DNA of 20,328 bases from SFEB01 sp964612455 (GTDB lineage: Bacteria; Bacillota; Clostridia; Christensenellales; CAG-314). This document shows, in pieces, positions 13,372 through 20,328 of the stretch. The stretch covers positions 1 to 20,328 of the forward strand of contig CAZTCB010000023.1 of NCBI GenBank assembly GCA_964612455.1, read 5' to 3'. Made by a program: the position numbers and the translations under genes. A model generated the notes under the pieces. The model was not told the origin of the DNA. It did not search any database and was given only the letters and a program-made list of their open reading frames with translations. Every line of letters starts with the position of its first letter. The first letter of the stretch is position 1.

Positions 13372-15606
13372 ATGCTTAACTACTACTTGATTATCGCAAT
13401 ATCCGCAGTACTTGCATTCGTCGCGGTTTACTTGTTTACCGACAAGCACGCCTTTTTGTCATACAAAATTTTGGCAATACTGGTCATGATTGCGTTTTTC
13501 TTCAGGTACGAACTCGGAGAAGAAAACATCGGAGACATCCTTTTTCTTACGGTCGGCAACGGTTTTTCATCTAAAGGGCAAATCGTCGTTTCGGCAATAG
13601 CCGTATGGTTGTTCAGAGCCGCGGAAGTATTTATATTTATCCATCCTTTTTGTCGTAAAAAGTTTTCCGATACAGTGGTGGCAACTTTCGGATTGTTCGC
13701 ATCCGTACTCAACGTAGTACTGTTTAAAGACGTCCTCATAGCAATAGTCGGGGAAAGTGCTTTTGTCGACGTGACTCCGAACGCCGCGGTGAGAGCGGTA
13801 TTGCTGGCAATAGAAACCGGCATCGTCTTTACTTACTGCGCGTCGACGTTGATAAAAGGCACTAAAAACGTAAAAAGCATGACGAAAAAAGATTGGGCGT
13901 GGTACGCAGTCGCTCTGTTCGGCATGATATTTGCCACCATACCGCCCTACACCCTGCAATTGTTTTTCGACTCAATCGGCTTTGCGCCCATTCCGAAAGA
14001 CTTTTCGTTATATCACAGATTGTACGTTTACCCTATAGCGGTATTTCCGATTGTCATTTACTTGCTGTTGCGTAAACACTCGTACGAAACGAAAAGATTT
14101 GCGCTGATATTTTACGCCGTCGCTCAAATGATAAATTTTTGCGACGCATTGCGTTTTGCCGACTTTGCCGGAAACGGATGGGTAACGTGTCTGCCGTTGC
14201 ATCTTTGCAACACTGCTTTATTTATCACGCCGCTATGCCTCGTATTTAAGTGGAAAAAGGTATTTTATTTTACTTATTTCATCAACGTACTCGGGGCTTT
14301 TTTCGCCATTACCATGCCGGATATTTCGGGAGGCGTTTTGTCGACGTCTACGTTCAACTTTTTCCTGAGCCATTACCATGCGTTTTACATGCCGCTGTTG
14401 GTGGTCGGATTGGGAATATTTCCGCGTCCGCGGTGGAAAGAGTTTAAGTACAGTCTCATCGGATTTACGAGTTATTTCTTGCTGGTATTGGTTATCAATG
14501 CATGGTTTACCAACTACAACCCGAACGTCAATTACTTCTTTTTAAACGACGATTTCATCGCCGAAAAACTCGGTTCCTGGGCGGAAAACCTCCGCAACGA
14601 CGTGTGGCAGTTTAATATAGGCAATCTTACGTTCACACTCTATCCCCTTTATCAGTTTTTGTTTTGGTTGGTTTACTTTGCGACGACTTTCGGAATGTGG
14701 TTTATCTACGAAATCGCATACGACGTCATCAAAGGCTGGCAGGATATCGCCGAAAGGCAGAAAAAAATAAAAGTCGACGCACTCGCGCTTTCCGTCGCAT
14801 TGGACGGACGAAACGAAAAGGAGCCAATAAACATGGACGGCACTGACAAACTCGTCTTAAAACACTTTACAAAACGCTATTCTTCGTCTGACGTTTACGC
14901 CGTCAAAGACGCAAATCTCGAAGTTTGCGCCGGAGACGTTTTTGGATTTTTAGGTCCCAACGGCGCGGGAAAATCGACGATAATAAAAAGCATAGTCGGT
15001 ATCCAGACGATAACCGAAGGCAACATCGAAGTATGCGGTTTCGACGTCGCCACCCAACCCGTCATGGCAAAAAAACAAATCGGTTTCGTGCCGGACAATT
15101 ACGCTCTCTACGAAAGGCTGACCGCTCGCGAATATATCAACTATATCGCCGACCTTTACAACGTCGGTCAGAAAGAACGAGACGAAAGACTCGACAAATA
15201 TATAAAACTGTTTGAGTTTGAAACCGCTATAGACAACCCGATAAAAACCTACTCTCACGGCATGAAGCAAAAGGTAACCATTATGTCTGCCCTCATCCAC
15301 AACCCCAAAGTGTGGATACTCGACGAACCCTTGACGGGGCTCGATCCCAACAGCATATACCAAGTCAAAGAATGCATGAGACAACATGCCGCGGCGGGAA
15401 ACATCGTGTTTTTCTCAAGTCACATCATAGATATAGTGGAGCGTATTTGCAATAAAATAGCCATTATAAAAAAAGGTCAGATACAGTGCGTCAAAAACCT
15501 CGCGGAGATGGAAGCAAACGGCGAAAACCTCGAGCAATTTTATATGAGCGTCATCAACGACTCTCAAGTACAAGCTGTTGCGGTAAAACCAGCAAAGGCG
15601 GAATAG
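13372..15606 (+). CDS. YwaF/TMEM164-like membrane domain fused to an ABC ATPase
   Basis: A 744-residue two-part protein. Residues 1-460 are a polytopic membrane region with about 11-13 hydrophobic segments. The second half of this region resembles the YwaF/TMEM164 (TIGR02206-type) family: LPLHLCN (274-280), GAFFAITMPD (308-317), SHYHAFYMPL (333-342) and later NYFFLNDD. A short charged linker (461-487) leads to an ABC ATPase with Walker A GPNGAGKST (528-536), signature SHGMKQK (628-634), Walker B VWILDEP (647-653) and H-loop His684. The ATPase resembles ABC-2 exporter subunits, and the next gene encodes a matching permease. The reading frame is continuous, so this is a genuine fusion in this sequence. 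Whether the membrane domain is catalytic (human TMEM164 is reported to be a lipid acyltransferase) or structural is unknown. Confidence 0.85.
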   Translation: MLNYYLIIAISAVLAFVAVYLFTDKHAFLSYKILAILVMIAFFFRYELGEENIGDILFLTVGNGFSSKGQIVVSAIAVWLFRAAEVFIFIHPFCRKKFSDTVVATFGLFASVLNVVLFKDVLIAIVGESAFVDVTPNAAVRAVLLAIETGIVFTYCASTLIKGTKNVKSMTKKDWAWYAVALFGMIFATIPPYTLQLFFDSIGFAPIPKDFSLYHRLYVYPIAVFPIVIYLLLRKHSYETKRFALIFYAVAQMINFCDALRFADFAGNGWVTCLPLHLCNTALFITPLCLVFKWKKVFYFTYFINVLGAFFAITMPDISGGVLSTSTFNFFLSHYHAFYMPLLVVGLGIFPRPRWKEFKYSLIGFTSYFLLVLVINAWFTNYNPNVNYFFLNDDFIAEKLGSWAENLRNDVWQFNIGNLTFTLYPLYQFLFWLVYFATTFGMWFIYEIAYDVIKGWQDIAERQKKIKVDALALSVALDGRNEKEPINMDGTDKLVLKHFTKRYSSSDVYAVKDANLEVCAGDVFGFLGPNGAGKSTIIKSIVGIQTITEGNIEVCGFDVATQPVMAKKQIGFVPDNYALYERLTAREYINYIADLYNVGQKERDERLDKYIKLFEFETAIDNPIKTYSHGMKQKVTIMSALIHNPKVWILDEPLTGLDPNSIYQVKECMRQHAAAGNIVFFSSHIIDIVERICNKIAIIKKGQIQCVKNLAEMEANGENLEQFYMSVINDSQVQAVAVKPAKAE
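14816..14835 (+). promoter_or_regulatory. Internal ribosome-binding site and ATG at the start of the ATPase domain
   Basis: AAAAGGAG at 14816-14823 is followed after 9 nt by an in-frame ATG (14833-14835, Met488 of the fusion). This is a better Shine-Dalgarno than the one before the full-length start, and it lies at the domain boundary. It predicts a separate ATPase of 257 residues made from the same mRNA. It may also be a relic of two genes fused by loss of a stop codon. Confidence 0.6.
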
Positions 15607-15608
15607 CT

Positions 15609-17261
15609 ATGTTTTACAACGTTAAAACGCTCGTCGCGATGCAGTTAAAAGACAAACTCGATTTGTCGTTTTTAAAAAGCAGGCGATCGACAATATTAAA
15701 AACAGGACTTTCGCTGTTAAAGTTTTCGGTAGTAACAGTTTTGTTTTACCTGTTGTTTTACTTGTGCTCGCTACTCCATATTTTTTCTTGGGCAGGCAAT
15801 ATCCCCGATACGGTGATAGGCGTGTTGTTTATCACGGTGGAAATTCTTGCTATCCTTGCCTGTACCGTCGGACTGACAAAGGCACTGTATATGACGCCCG
15901 ACAACAGAGTGTTGCTCACGCTACCCGTAACAAGCGGCGAAATATTTTGCTCTAAACTCATACTTTATTTTGTATTCGAGCTTAAAAGAAACTTGTTTTT
16001 TACTCTGCCTATGTTTTTGGCGTACGGTATAGTCGGAAACGCATTCTTTCTTTATTACCCGTGGTTGGCGGTATGTTTCGTCATCTTTTCTGCCGTACCC
16101 GTGCTCGTAGGCGCGGTACTGAGCATACCTGCCTTGTTTGTCGCCACTTTCGTATCCGACCACAAATGGTTGCAAGGCTCATTAGTGGTTGTCGGTTGCG
16201 CGTTGATTACGTGGGCGTTAATCAATTTAATCAACGTTATCCCCGAAAACATCAACATTCTCGGGCAATGGGGTAGTATTTTTACGGGTATCCAAAAGTT
16301 TTTAAATGCTTTCTGCACCTTCTTTTACCCGTTTTACAAATTGGTTATCCTTGCCGTCGGCGGAACGTTGAGAATAAGCTCTGCCGCCGTGTTCGGTTTG
16401 GACACGCTGTTGATATTTTGCATCGCCGTCGCGACACTGGTTGCATTGTTTGTCGTCGCATACCTGATTGCAAAACCCCTGTTTTTTAAAATGGCGTCCA
16501 AACTGTTTGAGTTTGAAAAAACGGTCGTCCCGCCAAAGAAAAACGTAACTCGTCGTTCTTTTTGGTCTCCGTACAGCGAGGCTTGCCGAATGGAACTGAG
16601 GGATACGAAAAAAATAGTTGCTTACGCTGTCCAACTCGTTCTCCCCGGCGTTGCGCTCTTGTTGCTTAACAAACTCTACGCGGCGATGAACACGAGCTAT
16701 ACGGGACAACTAATGACCAAGACTTTCAATTTTTTGGTTTTGACGGTTATTTCGTTGGCGTTTAACGCAAGTTACGCCACCGTGTACAGCAAGGAGGGTT
16801 ATGCGAGGGATATTTTAAAGACGCGTCCCCAAAACCCTCTCAATTACCTGTTTGCAAAGATTTCTTTACGCACCGTAATAAGCGTTGCAGCTGTCGTGGC
16901 GGCAACCGTCGTATACGGCAAAATGAGCGATTTGACGGGAGGCGAATGTGTGCTTTTGGGCATAGTAGGTTGCGCGTTGACTCTCGGTCATTTGTTTTGG
17001 TGCGCCGAACTTGACGTTTTAAACTCACAGTCGGACCAATACGTCACTCTCGGCATGGATTTTAACAATCCAAACGAAACAAAAGCCACCGTTTTCGGTT
17101 TTTTGACTTCGCTCCTTGCGACCTTTTTGTTCTACTTTTTCGCAAATCACTGCGGAACGACCGGCTCATTGATAAGATGTGCGGTATTTTGCCTGATATT
17201 TTTGGCGGCGAGGACGTATTTGTACGCAATCAGGGTAAAACTCTATTTTAAGGAGAAATAA
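15609..17261 (+). CDS. ABC transporter permease (large ABC-2 type)
   Basis: A 550-residue membrane protein with around 12 hydrophobic segments and a cytoplasmic stretch near residues 300-330 (KTVVPPKKN, RSFWSPYSEACR). The motif LLTLPVTSGEIFCSKL and the overall length fit the large ABC-2-like permease family of Bacillota (ABC_tran_2/YtrF-BcrB-like fold). I use ATG 15609, 2 nt after the fusion gene's stop, with AAAGGCGGA as the site. A longer frame from 15486 would overlap the ATPase and lacks a hydrophobic start. With the preceding ATPase it should form an exporter. The substrate is unknown; the exported proteins encoded downstream suggest a cell-envelope role. Confidence 0.85.
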   Translation: MFYNVKTLVAMQLKDKLDLSFLKSRRSTILKTGLSLLKFSVVTVLFYLLFYLCSLLHIFSWAGNIPDTVIGVLFITVEILAILACTVGLTKALYMTPDNRVLLTLPVTSGEIFCSKLILYFVFELKRNLFFTLPMFLAYGIVGNAFFLYYPWLAVCFVIFSAVPVLVGAVLSIPALFVATFVSDHKWLQGSLVVVGCALITWALINLINVIPENINILGQWGSIFTGIQKFLNAFCTFFYPFYKLVILAVGGTLRISSAAVFGLDTLLIFCIAVATLVALFVVAYLIAKPLFFKMASKLFEFEKTVVPPKKNVTRRSFWSPYSEACRMELRDTKKIVAYAVQLVLPGVALLLLNKLYAAMNTSYTGQLMTKTFNFLVLTVISLAFNASYATVYSKEGYARDILKTRPQNPLNYLFAKISLRTVISVAAVVAATVVYGKMSDLTGGECVLLGIVGCALTLGHLFWCAELDVLNSQSDQYVTLGMDFNNPNETKATVFGFLTSLLATFLFYFFANHCGTTGSLIRCAVFCLIFLAARTYLYAIRVKLYFKEK

Positions 17262-17263
17262 CC

Positions 17264-17749
17264 ATGAAGAAATCGACTGTATTTATTCTTGCAATAATAT
17301 TCCTCGTTTCGGTCGCAATCGTCGGCATATTCGGCATGCAAAGCGTTCCGTTTAACGAAAGAGTTTATATCGAAAAAATAACGCTCGAAACCATCACGTC
17401 CAGCACCGGCGCTCAAATAAAACTGATTGACAAAGGCGCAGACAAATACAGTACCGCCACCATCAACGAGTGGATAGCCGACGACCAGGACGCGCTGGTG
17501 TTGATGATAGACTATTTTCTCTCCCCTGCCGACGCGACGACCAAAGACGTAGACATATCGATTACGTACGTATCCGTTACGGACGACGTCGATGACGTTG
17601 CGACCGTCGTAGGAAACCAGATTTTTATCTATCAACCTGCAAACATCATCGTGCGTTTTTCCGCAAAAGATAAACCAAACTCCGCAAAAGCGGACTTATC
17701 GATAGTTTTTTCGGAAGAAGTCGCATGGTACTACTATAACAAAAAATAA
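17264..17749 (+). CDS. Small membrane-anchored extracytoplasmic protein
   Basis: A 161-residue protein I do not recognise. The N-terminus MKKSTVFILAIIFLVSVAI is a basic residue pair plus a hydrophobic segment (about 5-24) with no lipobox and no clear cleavage site, so it probably anchors the protein. The remaining 135 residues alternate beta-prone and acidic stretches (ISITYVSVTDDVDD), suggesting a small beta-sandwich outside the membrane. AAGGAG ends inside the permease stop region, and the ATG starts 2 nt after that stop, so it is coupled to the transporter and may be an accessory subunit. Confidence 0.75.
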   Translation: MKKSTVFILAIIFLVSVAIVGIFGMQSVPFNERVYIEKITLETITSSTGAQIKLIDKGADKYSTATINEWIADDQDALVLMIDYFLSPADATTKDVDISITYVSVTDDVDDVATVVGNQIFIYQPANIIVRFSAKDKPNSAKADLSIVFSEEVAWYYYNKK

Positions 17750-17759
17750 AAGACAATTC

Positions 17760-17798
17760 ACGCGGTATCCGTTACGCCATTGAAAGTCACGGACGCGT
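17760..17798 (+). other. Hairpin between the anchored protein and the lipoprotein genes
   Basis: ACGCG (17760-17764) and TCCGT (17768-17772) pair with ACGGACGCGT (17789-17798), giving ten pairs with a 3-nt bulge and a 16-nt loop. There is no T-run after it, so it is not a standard terminator. It may be an mRNA processing or stability element separating the two genes. No convincing promoter was found in the 104-nt gap. Confidence 0.35.
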
Positions 17799-17853
17799 TT
17801 AAACATATACGATCACAACGCGAATTAAATTATCTGATAAAGGAGGATATGAA

Positions 17854-20121
17854 ATGAAAAGAAAAATTATCGTAATCGCGATTTTGACCTTGACGGTACT
17901 ATGCCTTTTAGCGGCATGTACTCCCGACGAGCCGACCAAATCGGTATCTTCAATCGAAATAGTCACGGCAAAGACCAAGTATTCGGTAGGAGACGTAGTC
18001 GGGTATGACTCCGTTGTTTTAAAAGTAACCTATGACGACGGTTCGTCCGACACAAAAACGGTCAGAGACCTCGGAGCGACCGTAACCGTCGCCGCCGATA
18101 CGTCGAAAGTCGGCGAAACCACCTACACCCTTACTTACGAGGGAAAATCCGTACAACAGACTATTTACGTCGTTGAATATACCGTTACGATTTTTAACGT
18201 CCCGGAGTTTTGGGACAATTACCAACAAAGCCAAAAAGGTATTCTCAGCGGCAATGAATCCTCGTTTAAAGTTTCATCCGTATACGAGGTAGGCAACGCC
18301 AACGGCTTTATATGCAATCCGAGTATTTCGGGATATTCCGCAGGTTCGGAAACGTCAGAGACGATAGATGGCATCGTTAAAGTAATACCGAAAATTTTTA
18401 TTCTCGACACGACGTTTAAACCCCTGTCGGACGACGAAATCGACAGATACGTAACCATTGACCTTGAAAGTAACACTTATAAATTTACCGAAGAAGCCGC
18501 AGGTGAAACGTTTAAACTCGAAATGACCATCGACGATACTTATTACAACATAAGTTCAAACCTGACGAAAAAAACCGTCAGCGTCGAATTTTTAGTCGTT
18601 GACGGCGGATACAACGTCTACGACCAAAACGGACTCGTCGTCATGACGGACGCGTACAAAGAAGGCGTGTGGGACGAAGTATTGAAAAACGAAGACGACA
18701 CGGTCACCCTGCCCGCCGACGAAAAACCGCTTAAAAACTATATCGGCAACGTCAAATGGGTTATTTTGCATGGAAATATAACTATCGATCCCGATTTATT
18801 GCCCTCTTCTTTCTTTTGGCAAGAAGGAGAAACCGGAATCGAAACCGCAAAAAGCAATATGCCGACCATATTTAAGGGTACTTCAGTATACCATGACTAC
18901 AGCAAATACCTCGTCGGCTCACTCAAAGACAGTTGGGGCGGGAGTTCAAACTCCAACACGGACGAATATCTCGACAATGAAAAGATTTATTTGCGCGACT
19001 TTGACGACGACGATCCGCATGTTCAAAAAGGGATTTATTGTTCTTCTTACGTGAGTTTGTCCGGAAACTTTTTCGGCATCGACGTAAAAACCAAAGTCAA
19101 CGATTTGACTACCGACAAACTGACCGCCGGCGAAAGACATTTGTTTACGATAGTATGGGATGGCTGTGAAGAATCGAGCAAAGCTCCTCTAACCTTTTGG
19201 TCTATATTTAAATTTGAAAGTTCGAGAAAACAAGCCGAAAGTCTGACCGACGACGACTCGAGTCGCATTTCTATCCGCAACGTATCTATTGAAGGAAACA
19301 TGGCAAAAACAAACAGCACCGTGCCGGCGGGATTGATGTGCATCAGCAGTTGCGTCGACAGTATCGACGTAGACAACGCTATCATGTCGGGATTTTACAC
19401 CAATATGGTCGCGGATAACTTTATGGACGGAGCGTATGCGGTAGGAGACATAAAAATATCCAATTCTAAATTTTTTGACTCCTACTCAAACATGCTTTAC
19501 GCATGGAGATCGCACTACACTATCACCAACTGCGAAATGAAAGACGCAGGCGGTCCGTTGTTTATCCTGTGCGACGGTAATCGCAAGTCGACGTCCACCG
19601 ACGAAAAAGGTCCTAATATAACGGTAGACGACAAATCCGTCCTCGAGTCGTACTGCACCGGAGAGGAAGATTGGTACGCTCAATACGGAGCGAGTAGTTT
19701 AGTCAGCAACGTTCAGAGTCTCGATCTTCTGTTGACGTCGACACCAAAGACTATAGTCAAGACGAGCGACGGTAAAAATCGTATAAACGTTATTGCCGTC
19801 ATTATCCCCGGAACGGACACTATACTCGAATCCAATCCCGATATAGACACTTACGGATACTTCAAAAAAGTTGACGAAGAAAACGCGATTTTGTCTCACT
19901 ATAAAATGCACAACGACTATCTTAATAACGTAAAAGCACTCGGCGCCGTCGTCCTGCAAAGCGGAAGCAATACAATCATCTTTGACGGAACGGGTGACTA
20001 TCTCCAAGGTAGCGGCATTACCGATCCTACGTTTAGTGCGGACACACTGTGTATCTATATGCAAGTCCAAAAAACTTCCCCCTACTTTGCGGTCATTCTC
20101 GAGCTCATGGACAGAGCGTAA
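17854..20121 (+). CDS. Lipoprotein with bacterial Ig-like domain and probable beta-helix
   Basis: A 755-residue exported lipoprotein. The signal peptide ends in the lipobox LLAAC with Cys22 as lipidated residue. A bacterial Ig-like domain of the Big_3 type follows (about 31-110), recognisable from KTKYSVGDVV, TYDDGSSDTKTV and VGETTYTLTYEGK. The middle is acidic and beta-rich. Residues about 470-570 show short recurring strands (ISIRNVSIEGN, SIDVDNAIMSG, DIKISNSKFFD, YTITNCEMKDAGG) typical of a right-handed parallel beta-helix. AAAGGAGG precedes the ATG by 8 nt. A surface-binding or adhesin-like role is possible, but no catalytic motif is recognised. It ends before a strong terminator, which closes the module. 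Confidence 0.85.
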   Translation: MKRKIIVIAILTLTVLCLLAACTPDEPTKSVSSIEIVTAKTKYSVGDVVGYDSVVLKVTYDDGSSDTKTVRDLGATVTVAADTSKVGETTYTLTYEGKSVQQTIYVVEYTVTIFNVPEFWDNYQQSQKGILSGNESSFKVSSVYEVGNANGFICNPSISGYSAGSETSETIDGIVKVIPKIFILDTTFKPLSDDEIDRYVTIDLESNTYKFTEEAAGETFKLEMTIDDTYYNISSNLTKKTVSVEFLVVDGGYNVYDQNGLVVMTDAYKEGVWDEVLKNEDDTVTLPADEKPLKNYIGNVKWVILHGNITIDPDLLPSSFFWQEGETGIETAKSNMPTIFKGTSVYHDYSKYLVGSLKDSWGGSSNSNTDEYLDNEKIYLRDFDDDDPHVQKGIYCSSYVSLSGNFFGIDVKTKVNDLTTDKLTAGERHLFTIVWDGCEESSKAPLTFWSIFKFESSRKQAESLTDDDSSRISIRNVSIEGNMAKTNSTVPAGLMCISSCVDSIDVDNAIMSGFYTNMVADNFMDGAYAVGDIKISNSKFFDSYSNMLYAWRSHYTITNCEMKDAGGPLFILCDGNRKSTSTDEKGPNITVDDKSVLESYCTGEEDWYAQYGASSLVSNVQSLDLLLTSTPKTIVKTSDGKNRINVIAVIIPGTDTILESNPDIDTYGYFKKVDEENAILSHYKMHNDYLNNVKALGAVVLQSGSNTIIFDGTGDYLQGSGITDPTFSADTLCIYMQVQKTSPYFAVILELMDRA

Positions 20122-20155
20122 AGGCAAACGGAAAATTAATAAAACAGAGTTTTTT

Positions 20156-20193
20156 AACGAGTCAAACGGATAGAGTTTGACTCGTTTTTTTTT
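20156..20193 (+). terminator. Strong rho-independent terminator
   Basis: AACGAGTCAAAC (20156-20167) pairs perfectly with GTTTGACTCGTT (20175-20186) around a 7-nt loop and runs into an unbroken T-tract to 20193. It lies 35 nt after the lipoprotein stop and separates the module from the tRNA gene downstream. Confidence 0.93.
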
Positions 20194-20228
20194 GCGGCAA
20201 AAAAACTTTATTTTTTGGCATAAAACGT

Positions 20229-20257
20229 TTGACAAAACCTTTTTTTTCTCATATAAT
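20229..20257 (+). promoter_or_regulatory. Consensus promoter of tRNA-Ala
   Basis: TTGACA (20229-20234), exactly 17 bp, and TATAAT (20252-20257) match the vegetative consensus perfectly. The mature tRNA begins 20 bp after the -10, so the 5' leader is short. Confidence 0.9.
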
Positions 20258-20276
20258 GATACGGCAAGTTTCCTTT

Positions 20277-20328
20277 GGGGGTGTAGCTCAACTGGTAGAG
20301 CGCTTGAATGGCATTCAAGAGGTAAGGG
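20277..20328 (+). tRNA. tRNA-Ala (anticodon GGC), 5' part
   Basis: The sequence runs GGGGGTG (acceptor), TA, D-arm GCTC/GAGC, anticodon stem CTTGA/TCAAG with loop ATGGCAT (anticodon GGC, alanine), variable loop AGGTA and the start of the T-stem. The T-loop and 3' half lie beyond the window. Further tRNA genes may follow in the same transcript, but this cannot be seen. Confidence 0.9.

Noticed and set aside
1..20328. CRISPR arrays, insertion sequences, rRNA genes or origins
   Set aside because: No regularly spaced direct repeats, transposase genes, rRNA sequence or DnaA-box clusters were seen.

Overview
The window suggests an anaerobic, amino-acid-fermenting member of the Bacillota (Clostridia-like). 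This rests on strong purine-rich Shine-Dalgarno sites, consensus sigma-A/sigma-70 promoters, a CCA-encoding tRNA-Gly, a lipobox protein with a bacterial Ig-like domain, and a clostridial B12-dependent glutamate pathway. Genus and species cannot be read from the sequence alone. I worked by eye; homology calls come from recognised motifs and lengths, not from searches.

Layout. (1) 1-1050: a visibly AT-rich segment holding the first codons of a leftward gene, a TetR-family regulator (160-717), and between them a perfect inverted repeat in which two divergent promoters are superimposed. It ends at a tRNA-Gly(GCC) gene (1051-1125, minus) with its own consensus promoter and terminator. (2) 1229-2918: a two-gene ABC-2 exporter (ATPase plus permease) on the minus strand. 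(3) 3023-12804: ten tightly packed minus-strand genes from one strong promoter (12899-12927). In transcription order they are glmS, glmL, glmE, methylaspartate ammonia-lyase, citD, citE, citF, citC and the two subunits of a class I fumarase-type hydratase, here most likely mesaconase. Together they encode every dedicated step of the methylaspartate route: L-glutamate to 3-methylaspartate, to mesaconate plus ammonia, to (S)-citramalate, to pyruvate plus acetate. The accessory proteins that protect glutamate mutase (GlmL) and acetylate the lyase carrier protein (CitC) are also present. CitG and CitX, which make and attach the lyase prosthetic group, are not in the window.

(4) 12928-13371: a noncoding divergent region. 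(5) 13372-20121, plus strand: a second transport module. It comprises an unusual fusion of a polytopic YwaF/TMEM164-like membrane domain with an ABC ATPase, a 550-aa ABC permease, a small membrane-anchored exported protein, and a 755-aa lipoprotein with an Ig-like domain and a probable beta-helix. The fusion gene carries an internal ribosome-binding site exactly at the start of its ATPase domain, so it may make both a fused protein and a free ATPase. (6) 20156-20328: a strong terminator, a perfect consensus promoter, and the 5' part of a tRNA-Ala(GGC) cut by the window edge.

The most unusual items are the membrane-domain/ATPase fusion with its internal start, the symmetric divergent promoter of the TetR gene, and a tRNA-Gly whose T-loop has C instead of the near-invariant U at position 55. 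The methylaspartate operon is unusually complete but is known biology.
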